The notes beneath the pieces are model-generated. The model was not told where the DNA came from. It did no database searches and saw nothing but the letters and a program-made list of their open reading frames with translations. DNA of 64,000 bases, taken from assembly GCA_973895155.1 (NCBI GenBank), contig OZ316898.1, positions 8,060,001-8,124,000 on the forward strand, read 5' to 3'. Origin of the DNA: Marsupella aquatica. Its lineage: Eukaryota > Marchantiophyta. The position numbers and the translations under genes are program-made. Below are positions 1-13,500 of the stretch, piece after piece (position 1 is the first letter of the stretch; each line of letters starts with the position of its first letter).

Positions 1-1016
1 AAACCTCTCACATAATTGAGATGGATGAACTATTGCTGGGCAACCACATCCAAATAGCAAAATCCCAAATGCCAGCTAAATATTAGAGAGGACAAAGCAA
101 CCAGGATATTGAAATCTACTCAAAGATGTGTAGATGAAATGTTAGTAAAAGAGTTAAATTCAGGCCCGAGTCGACTACACAGTTAACTCACGCATATAAC
201 AGGTTCAGTTTACTCATAACATCTTGGGCAATAATAAGGCGGAATGTGAAACGACAACGCTGTCAAGTACTACAATGATAAAAACATGAAGACGTCCAGC
301 TGCTTACTTGAGATAAAAATTAGGGTCAACATCTGACGTGATTTTCTCGTTTGCCTTGGCATGGATAATCTTTTTGATCTCACAATTTATGAGATAATTG
401 AAGGAGTCAATGTGCTGTTTCACGAGACCCTTCACCTGATGGTCGAACAGAAAAGTCATACTGACGCCAAATTAGCATAAATCTTCAAATCCAATCATTG
501 AACCTAAAGACCCAAAACAGGCTAGGGAGTGATCACTACACCTTTAGAAAGGCCGGCAGGAGAGCAAATTTATCCACAGCGGTTTTAAGTGGCGATTCCA
601 AGTGCTTGGCATTGTACAATCTGCAAACATGATCTGAATCAGAGAAATTGCCTCGCCTACAGAGGGGACCAGTATACGGCGATTCGCTTATAAGAGCTTC
701 CCAGAGTCCGTAGGACAATGTTCATGTCATAAGCGATACGAACCAAGCATTCAACATGATTCAGAGAATCTGACGAGAGGTGAAAAATTTACAGAATTAG
801 GTCTTACTGCATGATTCCACACGTGAGGTCGAAATTGTGGATCCCGACTAGTTATCTACATCGTGACACTTCACTTGTGCGCCCCCAACATCAGTGATCG
901 CATCACATTCATATATACAAGAATGACTATCCCCTATCACTCTATGCTCAGATGCAGGGAACTCGGCATTAATTGTAAACATACTCTTTGAGCTCCGGAT
1001 CCAAAGTCTTGTCCAT
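1..1016 (-). CDS. NRPC2: RNA polymerase III second-largest subunit (RPC2/NRPC2), 5' part, cut by window edge
   Basis: Second-largest subunit of nuclear RNA polymerase III, which transcribes tRNA and 5S rRNA genes. Three coding exons are visible on the minus strand: 1016-985 (ATG at 1016, reads [11 protein letters not shown]), 620-542 (contains [11 protein letters not shown]) and 435-308 (contains [20 protein letters not shown], then an acidic stretch ending DVDPNFYLK). All junctions are GT-AG, and the phases match exactly: 32, 79 and 128 nt keep one frame. The order 'PAFLK, KGLVKQH, DSFNY, SDVDP' is the conserved N-terminal block of the RPC2 family. Only about 80 residues of a protein usually above 1,100 are present. 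The next exon must lie left of base 1, since 1-307 reads as intron. The start is chosen because it is the only ATG whose splice phase fits exon 2. Confidence 0.9.
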
Positions 1017-2255
1017 GTCGTCCAGGAGATGATGGTCGATTTATTCAAAGACTACACTCCTCGGAACAAGATACATGGGCAGAGAAATGGGAGCAAGATT
1101 GCCTCCAAATTCACCTGTCAGGGTTTAACAAGAATGTAAAATTAAGTTACGAACAAGACCCCAAGCACTTAAACCCTAAACCCAAAACGGTAAACTGGAA
1201 TATAGACATGAGTTACGTGCGATTAAAAACATACGGAGAATTTCCAAAGACAGAAAAGTGGGGGAGAATCGAAAGTGCGAAGTGAATCTAACGGGAAGAG
1301 TTCAATTTTTCTCAAGCCAGTCAAATTCTGTCGTGAGAAAATGCTAAATTTCGTTGACTGTCACAGATATCCCATACCCGACATCGGATAAACTTTCAGA
1401 ACAATTCCAAGTTGAAGACGGATCGAAGGGTACCTCAGGTGGACTAGATTGCTACCATATGGTAACCCTATGGACGAAACTCCATGTCAAGAGATATTTG
1501 CAGTTGTGGTCTTCTGTATTACAATGCACGATGTACTCAGAGGCTAATTTGTGTCCTTATCGCCATGCTTTTGTACACCAGGCTGATCTAGCTGCAGCAT
1601 TAGAATTATATTAGACCGCCATTAGGACCGTACTTGAGAAATGTCGAGGCACACAATTTGTACCAAGGATTCATTCACAAATACTTATTTTCTATATTCG
1701 AAGATCATGCCCAACTGGTGCAGGTACTAACTAACCTTCACGCTCGCATACCCATTGATAGCTTGGCTTCGATGGACCCCCCAATTCCTCAATTCCTCAA
1801 TTTTGCGGCAATTTGAACTCCATAGACAATTTTCACCATAAATTTGAGTACAGTACTATGGAAGACATAAAACAACATGCATCTCCCCGAGTTTGCCTCT
1901 TTACAATGAATTGCTTGCCGTGTTCACTGCAGCACATCCTCAGCACAGTACAACCCGAGCGCAGTGGGATTCTCATCAGCGTCCCACATGTTTCATCGGA
2001 TGCAGACAGTTTCAAAAACCTGAGATGTGAGCTTAGACAGGGAGGTCGGTACGTCCCAGATCCACAGGGCCAGATTGAACGCAGACAGGACTGTCTATCA
2101 CAATTTGTCAGCTGAGAATCTCCGCGCACCCAAATCCTTGACAATAAATCTCAAACGGGGAGGTTTTGCCTTCTGATGATGTTTAATTTTGTTCTTTAAG
2201 AGCATAGCCCAACAAAAACAGTAGCGTCAATCATGGCATTGAGCACAGTACTGTG
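1017..2255. other. Non-coding stretch upstream of NRPC2
   Basis: This should contain the 5' UTR and promoter of the minus-strand NRPC2 gene. Several open frames of 60-103 codons occur here on both strands. They overlap each other, carry no recognisable motif and do not join by convincing splice sites. I see no RNA gene or mobile element. Confidence 0.4.
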
Positions 2256-2392
2256 CTTCTTTGAGGATGAAGGGTTTTAGAATGAATACTCTTCTTGAGC
2301 TACAGGGTAGAGTAGGGTTTTAAGTGCTCTCAATCCTTCTTTGAGGATGAAGGGTTTTAGAATGAATACTCTTCTTTGAGAATGAAGGGTTT
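2256..2392. repeat. Short direct repeats, unit about 41 bp
   Basis: Two nearly perfect copies at 2256-2296 and 2336-2376 (core ttgaggatgaagggttttag), 80 bp apart, followed by a degenerate third partial copy at 2371-2392. Confidence 0.75.
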
Positions 2393-2693
2393 AGGGTACC
2401 TTTTCTACCCGTTTGCCGTGGAGGTATTTGGAGCGCTGCACCCGACTTTTGACCATTTCTTGCGCTCATGTGCGGTTCATTATGTCGAGCGGCGGCCTTA
2501 TCCACCCATCTCTGTTATCACAGCTTTTTTTAGACAGCGGGTGTCCATTGCACTTCAGCGAGCACAGGCCTTCACTATCCTTCGTAGAGGAGAGGCGGTT
2601 GGAGTCAGGGCATCTAGTCGGATTCCATTGCTTGACCCCCCTATGCAGTTCACGATGGAGCTTTATCAGGCCCTTCACTTTGCCGTTGGGTAG
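2385..2693 (+). pseudogene. Possible fragment of a LINE-like or other TE-encoded protein
   Basis: An open frame of about 100 codons reads ...VFGALHPTFDHFLRSCAVHY... and then VITAFFRQRVSIALQRAQ, with an amphipathic Arg-rich look. The pattern resembles C-terminal tails I associate with plant and algal retroelement proteins, but I cannot name the family. There is no flanking reverse transcriptase. It may be a decayed remnant or a chance open frame. Confidence 0.25.
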
Positions 2694-5600
2694 TCTTTAG
2701 GTTTGTGGGTCCTTTGTTCTCCTTGGGCTGGGCTTGTGCCTGGTCTTTTTTGTTTTTGCTCTTTGGCCTTTTGGCCTTTTTTCTTGTTTTCCCTTGATTG
2801 GGTTTTTTGGCCTGTGGGATCCTGTCTCCCAGTTGTGCGCCTCCTGCTCTTTGGCAGTCTGGTATATGTTTAGGGTGGTATAATCCAAATGACAAGTCCT
2901 TGCATGGAATACTTTCTTTTGGGAAATGCACAAGTTAGGACTCTGCCTGTTTGGTTCAGCTTGTGACCAATCAAGAAGGAAAATCTCCTAAGTACTAACT
3001 AGGCCCCCTGACCAAGGGAGTGGTCACAAAGTTTGACCCACATTACACGCCTAGATGTGTTAAAATGATGGGTCATTGTACTGTGCAGATCAGAATCACA
3101 TTTCAAAGGTAGTTTCCTGCTAAGGGCATGGGGCACAGGCAAGGCTGCAAGGGGATGAGAGGTGGGGTGTTGTGCAATGAGGGGGGGGAGGGAGGCTTCT
3201 CTTGCTTTTGATTTGGTGAGGTGGGGGAATGGGGTTTTCGAGGTAGGGGTGAGGGCATGGGTTCCTCCCCGGCAGACGACCAACACAACAATCACAGAAA
3301 AGAAAGCCGCTTCCTTCCCCACCCCAAGTCATAAAACAAAAAGCCTCTCTGCTCCCTTCCTCCCCTCCCTCATTGCACGCCACCCCAACCCCGCCACTCT
3401 TCGCCCTTGCCCGGTTCAACAGGCTCCTACTATGCCACACAGTACAACATATCACAAAGCAGTAGTTTTCCACTAAGAGTCTCAACTACTGCAAGCTCAA
3501 CAAGAGGCCAAAGATCTTGAACCACTTCTTGCAAGTTTGTGGATGCTACATCTTTGTCACCTGAGAACAGTCTAACTAAAATAACTTAGTTGTCATAATT
3601 ATTCTACAAACAAACTTCAAGGGGGCCTTGTGAGCCTGTTCAAGGGGGCCTTGTGAGCCTGTTTTTTTCTCTGGCCATGGGCTCACAAGGTCATGGATGG
3701 TTAGACATCACCTAAACTGTTTAGCTTGCTAGTGTTGGTTGGTACTTAAATGTAGCATGTGATTTGGTTAGCTAGAGAAAAATTTAACCATGGTTACAAG
3801 TTGCAAAAGTTAGACTATTAGAGAGGCCCATATCCTAGAGGAGCACTCCATTATGCTCACACTAGAGATAAGTCTTCAGGAATTGAAGATTGGAGAGAGA
3901 GAAGAGGATTGTGTTGTAAAGCAGGCTAGGGGGATATGCAGTGTTAGTATATATATATAATGGAATTTTCCCGGTCGCGGATGTAGCCTAGACAGGGTGA
4001 ACCATGTATCAATTATAAGTTGTACACTGGTTTCATGAGGCGTCGTGCTGTCCGATATTATCTCAGGTAATTGAGGGTACATACATGAACCATGCGGTAT
4101 TGAATTCACTTACTGACGAATCTAAGAACTTTAACCCCCCCCCCCCCCCCCCCCCCCCTCTAATCACTCTGGGAAGTCCAAAGACCTTAATTATAAGATT
4201 GAGTCATTCCCATAGGGATGACCTTCAAATGAATACTTTAACCTGCTGGCAAACAGTAGGTACATAAGGCACCCTCCACTTTTAATAGTTTCCACACAAA
4301 GTTAATTCTTCATTTGTTTAATCTGGCATTTTCTTGGGCACTCTATCATACTTGTGCAAAGACTCCAATACATGGTCCTTAGTCTCCTTTTTGTCATGCT
4401 TCCTAGGCTTTTGTTCTCCACACTTGTTTGGCTCTTCATCACTGGGACTCTACTTTGGGGTTCTATGTACATTTGCATGCAGTGGAGGATGTTACTTAGT
4501 TACCTTCTAACCACATGCATGCTAATGTATATGGCATCCACTTTCCAAACCTCACCAAACCCTCTCTAACTCAACCTCTTGTCTCAAAGTTTTGCTTCCC
4601 AGTTTGCCTTTTCAAATGCTGAACTCGTCTTCCTCAAGCCAAATGTACAGTACATGATATTTAGTGCAATCATCTTTCATTTTTTATTTGAAATTATTGT
4701 GCTCCACTTCTGAAGATTACCCCTCTACAAATGGCTTTGTCCTGTTATATCTATGTGAGGAAAATTGTTTTATTGATTTTATTGGGGGATAACTAATTTG
4801 GAGACCGAATAAAAACCTGAGAAAGTTGATACTAAAGGATCAGTTCGGGTCAAGACTCTGGAAACCCAAACGTTTTTAAACACCCAAAAAAATGAGCACT
4901 AGTCATTTCAAAGTGGTCTATGCGCCTTTCACACTCTATCCAAACAGCTTAGTTGTCAAAAGTTGTAATCAATGGGACCATTGTTTCTCAAAATCTTGAG
5001 CTGAACTTGGAAGCATAGCTTCTCTACCCCTCTAGATGTTTGTTTATCTAGGAGAATTGCACCCCTCAGTTCCTTTCACAAGCTTTCTTTGTGGAAGGAG
5101 AAGGCAAATGAGCCCCATCAACTCAAAGGCAGGACCAAAATGCCTTGGAAGAGCACAATGAGTTCAAAATAAGGAAGAAGGAAGGAAGCCCGCTTGAGTG
5201 AAAGAAGCAGGGAAAACATGCTTATGGGAAAAGGAAGCAGGATGAGAACCAGCTAAATAATGAAGGTGAAGCTAGAAACTCGTGTAAGAACTCCATTCAT
5301 GTTTGGTCACTTGCTTCATGACATTTCTGTCCCTAGGTGGGTGACCTTGGCCCGGGTTCCATCTCATCACCCATGTCCACTGCTTGTTTGAATTTATTTG
5401 GTGCAATATCACCTTTTATTGAAGATACAAATAAAATACATTGAACTAAATAACACCCCCCCCCCCCCTTACATTTATGTGTGGTTTTACTTTCACATAA
5501 ATAACATATTCAATTTATTATATTGCATTTTTCTTTGTCTGAATCCATGCTTTGCACTTTTCTGCCATCCTTGCCAATACTAGGTAAGCACATTAACTAT

Positions 5601-5944
5601 AGTTAACTTGAAACAATCCAACAGTCAACATCCAACCACTTTTCACTAAGTATGAGATGGCCATCAGATGATGAAAGCTGACAGGATGGCAACTCTTTGA
5701 TTGTTCCTGTTGGATGGCTCCAAGTTAACCAGAGTTACTTTGCCTCACAAGAGGTGAAAAAACGCCAGCATAGTAATTGATTAGACCAAAAAAATGGCAA
5801 AGTCTCGAATCTCACGTAATTTTTGTATGGAATACAGGTTCCCTCATTGTATGTAATCACTTGCAATTCCAATAGTCTTTTGCCCTGAACTTCATGATCA
5901 GTTAGCCTTTTCCAGACAATAATTACATACTATAGAGGAGATCT
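2694..5944. other. Non-coding stretch with simple repeats
   Basis: No supportable gene. It holds a 23-bp tandem duplication (3616-3638 and 3639-3661, core caagggggccttgtgagcct), a run of 24 C at 4135-4158 and a run of 13 C at 5456-5468. Open frames around 3000-3480 overlap on both strands in a low-complexity GGGGAGG/CCCC region and look like composition artefacts. Confidence 0.5.
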
Positions 5945-6176
5945 GGGCAGGGGTTTTAGCCACACTTACAGTATTTAGTCTCACACACTTTATTTAGTGT
6001 GAGTTTATATTTGGGGGTGGGTGATTGTAATTAGTGTGCAAGACACTAGCATGGGATAGTGTCACTTGCTTGAAAATAGTGTTACTTGTAGGAAAATTCA
6101 AGGGCCCCCAATTAGTGTGTGTGACACTAATTGTTTAGTGACACTAAATAGTGTAAAGAGTGTAGTAACGCTGCCC
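5945..6176. mobile_element. MITE-like element rich in TTAGTGT/ACACTAA motifs
   Basis: A 232-bp block begins GGGCAG and ends CTGCCC. Its two ends are imperfect inverted copies over about 45 bp (left ...acagtatttagtctcacac; right, inverted, ...acactatttagtgtcac). The interior has many TTAGTGT motifs on both strands, including the palindrome AATTAGTGT / ACACTAATT with a 5-nt loop around 6109-6131. No coding capacity. No clear target duplication was found, so the exact ends and superfamily are open. Confidence 0.45.
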
Positions 6177-7557
6177 CGGGAATGGTCAAAAAAAGTTTCC
6201 CAGTTACCACCACTCAACTCAGCTTTTCGTCACTTTACAGAGTTACACAGTCTTTATCCCATACAAAAATGAGTGTCACTATACTAAGTCTCGCAAAATT
6301 CCAGTCCCCTAACATTGTGTGCTGTTTTACTTGGACCGGAAGTAATGCGAAAAGCACTGCAGATTGTGAGCCACTAGTACATTTCGGAGCATTTCGTCGA
6401 CGAGATGGCGAGGCGACTAAAGTGGCCACCGTCGTCGTCATCACCACTTTGCCCTCAGGAGGAAGTAATACGGTAGTGTGGTCTCGTCTAGTGTGTAGTC
6501 CAGTGCAGCGCAGGGCAGCGCAGGGCAGTGCGTGCGGGTTTTGCTTCTGTCTTCAGGACCATTACTTCGTGGAGTTCAGCTCCTTATCCACAGAGCGCTT
6601 CGTTACCGGAGCATCGGCAGTCCCGAATCCTGGGATCCGCCATTGTTTACTGCTACTGCTACTGCTACTGCTACTGCTACTACTGTGTGCTTCATCGTAG
6701 GTCATTTCGATTTACGATTTCAGAGAGGGCAGGGCGTGGACTGAGCGCTCGTCTGTCCTTCACTGCTCCTGCCACTCACCGACTGATTGATGAGGTCGGC
6801 GACCTCTTGTTAAGGATTTTGATTGTCGAAGCCGGGAGATTGGTAGCTGATGGAATTTGAGTGACAACGCTTTCTGGCAGGGCAGGCTGAAAGGACTGAG
6901 CTGCTCCTCTGTGCTCTATCGTGCTAGTTCCTGCCACGCACCGACTGATTGAGGTCGAATTCGTGTGAAGGATTTCGATTTTCGAAGCCGGAGATTTGCA
7001 GCTGATGAGAATTGAGGGACGTCGAGCTTCCCGCATGCAGAGGTGTTGCGGACCCCAAATCTGTACAAATGCCGTTCATTGTGGTGCGAGGCAAATTGCT
7101 CAGTGGAGATTTGTATTTGGGAATGCGGAAATGGTTTTGTTGCGAGGATTGTATTCAATTATCGTGAGCGATGAAAATTCATAGTGAAGCTCGAGATTGC
7201 TTGAGGAGGGTTGGTTTATTGAATGAGTAGTTCAGTGGTTTCTTTATCTCGACTTGTCTTGGAAGACATGGTCGTGACTTGAGTAATTCCTGCTAAAGCT
7301 TACCCGAAAGCAGGGGAATGGTTTTCTTACACTCTGCTACAATTTGTCTCGTTATGTCTCAGGTCGTGTGTAATTTGTGCGTGGAAATTGAACGGCTTAC
7401 AGAGTTTTGAAGCGTTCCTCTTGCGCTCCCGGCGCAATCTTGAGGTCTCCCTCCCCTTAGGTAGTTCACCATAGGTGGCGATTATTTATGTCCCGAGAAC
7501 TTCCTGTAAGACCGAAGCCTCTCCGGCCTTAGGCTGAAATTAGAGCACGGAGCTCCC
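6177..7557. promoter_or_regulatory. Upstream region of the At5g03900-like gene, with a TACTGC microsatellite and tandem duplication
   Basis: Upstream and probable 5' UTR region of the gene starting at 7558. It contains a TACTGC repeat (6648-6684) and an imperfect tandem duplication of about 140 bp (6722-6861 and 6883-7022). Both copies hold 'caccgactgattga', an aaggatttygattktcgaagccgg-like core and 'agctgatg'. The 172-codon plus-strand open frame at 6182-6700 ends in a Leu run made by the microsatellite and is not taken as a gene. Confidence 0.45.
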
Positions 7558-10500
7558 ATGGGTACCCGGTGTCTAGTTTACAGTGGGAATCTAAATCCGA
7601 ATTGTTGCCCAGGATATGCTTCCCTCCAAGGAAAGTCCGAGTTGTACAGAAAACCTTCTCGTGTGGCATTCGCGCATTCCGTTAGATCCCTTAATTCATC
7701 CCCGAGGCTTCTGTCGGCGACGAGGATTGGAGTGCATCTGCCTCTACCAAGAACTAGGGCGTTTCCCGACTTGCCTTTGAACAGAGATTTTGTCTCGAAT
7801 CCCTCTCCACCATTTAGACGAAGAGAGACGAGATGCAGAGCCGAGGCGGGCCAAAGTTTTCAATCTGCTTTGAAGCTCACAAAAACGATACAGACAGATT
7901 CATTACCGCCCTCTGTCCGGGACAGCACAATGAGGGCAATTGACGAGCTCGGAAGGAGAGTGACAAATGGTGACGTTGCCTCTCGAGCGGGTCTCAAGGT
8001 CACTCAAGCCGAAAGCGCACTTCAGGCACTTGCAGCAGACTCTGAAGGATACTTGGAGGTGCATTATTGATATGTCCTACTTCAACCTTTAGGGTTCTGC
8101 TCTTCTCAACGATTGTGCTGCAATTAAGCTTGATCATGACATCTTAGCACCTACTTCATGGATTTGCCACGAAATCGTTTTGTTCTGGGCAGTTTCAAGT
8201 TTTCTAAACTGCATTTATTATTTCAGGTGTCGGATGAAGGGGACGTGCTTTATGTGTTTCCAAGGGATTATCGGTCAAATCTTACTGCTAAATCCCTCCG
8301 GCTGAAAATTGAGCCAACACTAAACAAACTTCAGGTAGCAATCCATTTTTAGAGACGAGTTGCATTTCTGTTTACGAATTGAGTTGCGTGGTTCGTTAAC
8401 TGGTTTGATGATGATTGCTTTGTTAGGCTGCCGCTGCATACTTGATGCGAATCTCGTTCGGAACTGCGTTGGTGGCGTCGATTGTGATTGTTTACAGTGC
8501 GATACTCGTTCTGCTGTCGTCCTCTCGAGGGTACTGCAATCAGATGACCAGAAGTGGAGCTTGCTGGGGTTTTTTAATCTTGTTTTTAAGTGCAATTTAT
8601 TGTGTAGGATGATAAGACGGAATAGCATTTACGCTAATTTAGGATGTTCAGCCTTCTTCTGTTAGTGTAGTGCGTATGTCATGTGAGTGACAAGTTACTT
8701 TCCAAGGATGGAATTCACTCCTGTTCTCATTGATTTGTTGTGGCAGTGATGACGATAACCGAGGGAACCGGGGAGGCTATGGAAATCAAAGATACAACCG
8801 AGGTGGAATGACGTTCTATGTCAGCCCCATGGATTTATTCTGGTCAGTGCCGAATCTCTGGTCTCAAAGTCTTTGCAAATGGAATGCATCATTCTTGATC
8901 GACCTGGCTACTTTTTTCTCTGGCTTGGGGAAGAGGGTTGATACTTTGCTTTCCAACTCACCGGGAATTACGGAATTGCTACAAATTTCCAAATGAAACC
9001 CTTTTCAAATCATAAGGTGGCGCAAGCTGAGATGAATGAACGGATGGATTTAAAGTTCACGTGCACTAAGGGTCAAAGATCAACATGTACAAAATATGCT
9101 CAGATTCGGACAAGACGGAAACATTCATAGAAAATTTTAGTCTGATCCTATCATAATGGATAAGAAAGAGCTATGTTCCCAAGTCGTTGATCAGCGCATG
9201 GTCCCGTTGTATACAGTGACAGATCGAAACAGATGAGAGCTCTGGGTGAATCTTTGACCTAATTCAATGAGATGTAGAAAGTCGGATTCATCCGGTGACT
9301 GGATTGACCTGGGAGATGCACCTCATGGGTACCTGGTGAATTGATGTAAAGCCATCCAGCCTTGTTCTTCACGAGGATGTGGCCCAGATGAGAAACTTTC
9401 TGCGATACTAGACTGCAGATAGCTGCTACTTTCTATCTACGCTTTGTACATCGGCGTAAGGTCGCTACTAAAGGAAGTCCCGAAGGGCGCACCTTCTAAA
9501 ACCCGGAGGTGGCTCATATACTCATCAGATTCGCATTCCGCTGAGCCCAAGTGGAGAACAGAGAATCATTGATCGTCGTCAGCATCGTTTAAGGCTGGCG
9601 GCAAAGCCATTTTCAGGGCCATTACAAATGACCCCTTTTCGCGTCTTTGGATCCATCTTGCTTTCAGAACTCCACACGCAGCCGGATCCACTTGGATCAC
9701 CTGTGTAGACCTGCTTTGGTGAAGTCGATTGAAGCTCTTCCCTACGGGGATCATTGCAATATTTCAGGTCGAGGCAGGCACATCGATGGTTGCTGGAATC
9801 TCTTGACTCCAATCGTCGAAGATCATTGATTCAGGAATTGATGGGGCGATTTCTGTCTATAATGCAACAATATGTACAACTGTCTCTCCCGGTAGTCTCT
9901 TGAGCAAAACTCGTCCGGGAGAAGCCTCGCCGTACCCATAATTCAGTAAGATAGATTGGAAATCCACTCTACTCAGTCGCGGACCATGAGGCACTTATTG
10001 TTGACTGAGCGGTTCTTGTTTTTCATGAATCTTGAAAGACAGTCGGACACTACAGTGCAAGCATCTCTTCCCTTCTTCATGCTCTGTGATCCCCGCGGAG
10101 TTTTTTTTCGAAGAGGAGCAACGCTTCAAACCACGAGTAAGTAGCTGAGGACTCTGTCGTGGAGCAATCTCTTTTTATACGAGTGTATTGACTCTGAAGA
10201 ATACTGGGAAGCAAGACTATTGGACCAGGAGCTTTGCCACCTCGCCTCTTCATTGAACAGGTCCTCCAGTTGGTTCCTAAATCTAAACAATAGTGGACTG
10301 GCCATGCTGACTGGGTTTTCTTCACTGTTTTTAGGAGGCAAGAGCCGTGGCCGAGGCCCATAACGTCGCAGTGGTTGGGCGTGTTAGAATAATTTGATTG
10401 TTGACTGATTGCCGCCTACACTCCCATATTCGTACGTGCCTTCAGGAGTGTACACTGATTGCCAAATAGCGATTTTACAGTGAACCTTTTAGGTTTATAT

Positions 10501-13500
10501 TTGACTAGAATTCTTACCTGTTAGGGTGTTGGTCGTCGATTAGATCTTCCGTCCGCAAGTGTTGGCCAGTGTGGATTACCATATGGCTGAACTCGTCGAT
10601 AAGTTCTGGGTTAAGATTGGAAGCACGGATTTCTGTTTGAACTGATTGAGAGTGTGAATGGAACGATTTTTTTGGTCCTTGCCAAAAGATCCCTTGTTTT
10701 GCGAGAACAGAGGAACCTGGAAGCTGGGAAATTTAAGGCATTTGTGTCGTTGGTTTAGTGGTTGCCTTTTGATTAAATGAGATTTGGTAGGGATTTTTGA
10801 ATGGTCCTGTGGAGCAGTCGTGGGGTTACGTCAAAATCTGGTTAGCAAAATTCTGACACGAGGATGCTACCGAAGATGACTCAACCGCGTGATTTTTTTC
10901 AGCCTGCTGAATTGGGTGTGAGATCTCCATACCCGTAGAGAGGTCGCTTTTATAGAAGAGAAGAGGCAGATTCTCAGGTCACACCGCTGAACATGAAGCC
11001 AACCACTAATTTACGTATGCAGCTAGTTCTCACATTCACCTGGTATTCGGTTTGACAGTGTCCTATGAGTAGAGTCAAGATTGGCTTGTCTTAATTCAAC
11101 GGATGTGGGATAATGTTAAAGAAAACTGACTGGTCCGCTAACCTGATGGCCACTTGTCAATGCTTTACGGGATGTGAAGGAGACTCGTTTGTCCCAACAA
11201 TCGTCTGTTAGTGTTCGTTCTTCCCATATGATAACATCTCATATTCAGTGGTTATTAAGGGTGTGCTTCTTATGTTGGTTTCGGTGATATTGCAGGTTTT
11301 GGGACCCATACTACAACCGTAGACCAAGGCCAGCCTCAAAGCAAGGTGGAATGAATTTTTTTGAATCGGTATAGAATTTCACCTAGTCTCAAAATTTGGT
11401 TCGCTCTTTGTTGTGGTTGTTTGTCCCCAGTTTTTCCGACGGGCTTGCAGATCTCACCTGTTCTGTGATACTGAATTCCCACTACTGTGGTGTTTCCTAA
11501 GTTTCTTCACATCGGACCGTCTCCTGTTTCCAACAGGTCTTTTCTTTTGTGTTTGGAGATGGTGATCCCAATGATAGTCTTGAGGAACGGCGATGGAAAT
11601 TGGTAAGACCTTTGATTTTGAAAGTGACGTTTTCAAGCTGCTGATATTTGGTCAGAAAGCAGCTGAATTTTGATTCGTCCCGTAAAACCTATGCTGTTAT
11701 CTAGAGTAGTGATCTTATGCGGAACAAATATCTGTAACAGATTGGGGATCTCATTGCTAGCAAGGGAGGTGTAGTTACGAGAGAAGAGCTGGCCCCGTTT
11801 TTGGATGTTCCACCTATCTCGGACGAGAATCAGGTTTTTTCCCAACTCTGTTGAAAAGAGACTCATTAGATTTATTCTGATGTTGTCATTTTGTGTGTCA
11901 CTGGACTTTCTACATTTTGGTGTGTCACTGGAAAGTTGTAGAAAGTCCAGTGACTCTAATAGTAGAAAGTCCAGTGATCGCCGAGGCCATATTGATTTCA
12001 CTATATGCAATTAGTCAGTGTAAAGGAGTCACAAAGGATATTTGTCATACGTTCTGATCTTTGTCAAGAATCACTTCCAGATACTGGAAAACGGGCTGCG
12101 TCCCTGAACTTTTAGTACGCAGATTAATGCTTCTTGTTATATCTATGATCTGAATGATAGGGTAGATTGATGTCCATACACCCTGCTTTATCTTCTGTCA
12201 AAATCTAGATGTGAGTAGGATATCTGATATGAAAGCGATTGGTTGGAGTTCAAAGACCTGACCTGAAAGTTCTGTACTGAACTGTGTTTCTCACAGACAG
12301 ATGAATCATTTGTGCTTCCAGTCCTTCTACGGTTTGATGGCTATCCAGAGGTTGACAAGAAGGTATGGTGGATAGATGAGAGAATTTTTTATGCACTTGC
12401 ACACCAGGTGTGCTAATCTGTTTGGTTAGTCCTTTGGTTAGGCTCTACTTCGTCAGATATTCTGACTGGTAGTGATCATGTTAAAGTACTGTTACTGACT
12501 AAATCAGGTGGTGTGCAATTGAGTTGGTTGTTGTTAGTAGTGCAAGGACGGCAGCTGTGTTGTGCATTTGGACTTGATGATCATGTTCTTATGAGATAAG
12601 ATCTACACGGAAATAATGTAGCTATCAAAAGATGAGCAAGTGGCTTAGCTGTAGAGTAGCGCTTTATCCATTGATGAACTCATGCTTCGACTTCTTAGTG
12701 CAGGGAAATATTCTTTATCGATTCCCTTCATTGCAACGAACAGCTAATGACTGGATAGGACAAAGAAAAGAAGTTTCGGACGAAAGTTATTACTTAGCAG
12801 AGCGCCGCTGGAATTTCAGGTAGATTCTTAGTTGCCTGTATTTAAGATGTTGGGATCTCTGCTCGTTTGAATTTATCGAACATACAAATTGATGTCGTAG
12901 TTAATCCAGCATTTGAAGAGATGTGAGCAATATTAGTCTAGGTTGATTTTCATGATCAGCTATCCTGTACTTGGGTGATGATTCCACTGCTATGATTGCA
13001 GTAAGGCGAGTAAAATGAATCAAGCGCTTGTACTAGGACTTGGCGGAATCAATTTTCTGGGAATCATTGTACTTGGCGGTATGCTGAGGTTAGTTTCCGA
13101 TTGATATCATATTCCCTCCAAGTCTTCGTTCTTGGAATTCTGTAAACCTTAAGATTATTGCAATGAAAATTCCAACCGCAGATTCAGCAATTTCGATTCT
13201 TTGACATCAGGGACACGAATATTTTGGGACAACTGAGTGGAACTGGACTGGTTCCCTTTGCAGCCACGCTCTTGCCATGGCTACAGGTATGTGAGAGTCA
13301 AATCTGTTAATATTTTGAGCTCTTGGCCTGTTCTGAGCTTTTGTCCAGTGACGTTGCAGCAAAAGCTTTTTGAGTTGAAATCAGTTGCGCCACAAATAAT
13401 AACCTCCAGTCCATGCTTTTTATGTCACCTTTTCACTTCCCTAAGGTTTTGTCTATTAGATGTCATTGTAAGCCACCGGGTTGATTCTTCATTGTATGCA

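Noticed and set aside
1833-2144. Overlapping open frames of about 100 codons on both strands
   Set aside because: Mirror frames with no motif, no splice partners and no coding-like pattern.
6182-6700. 172-codon plus-strand open frame ending in a Leu run
   Set aside because: The Leu run is made by the TACTGC/CTG microsatellite, there are no family motifs, and it lies in the probable promoter and leader of the next gene.
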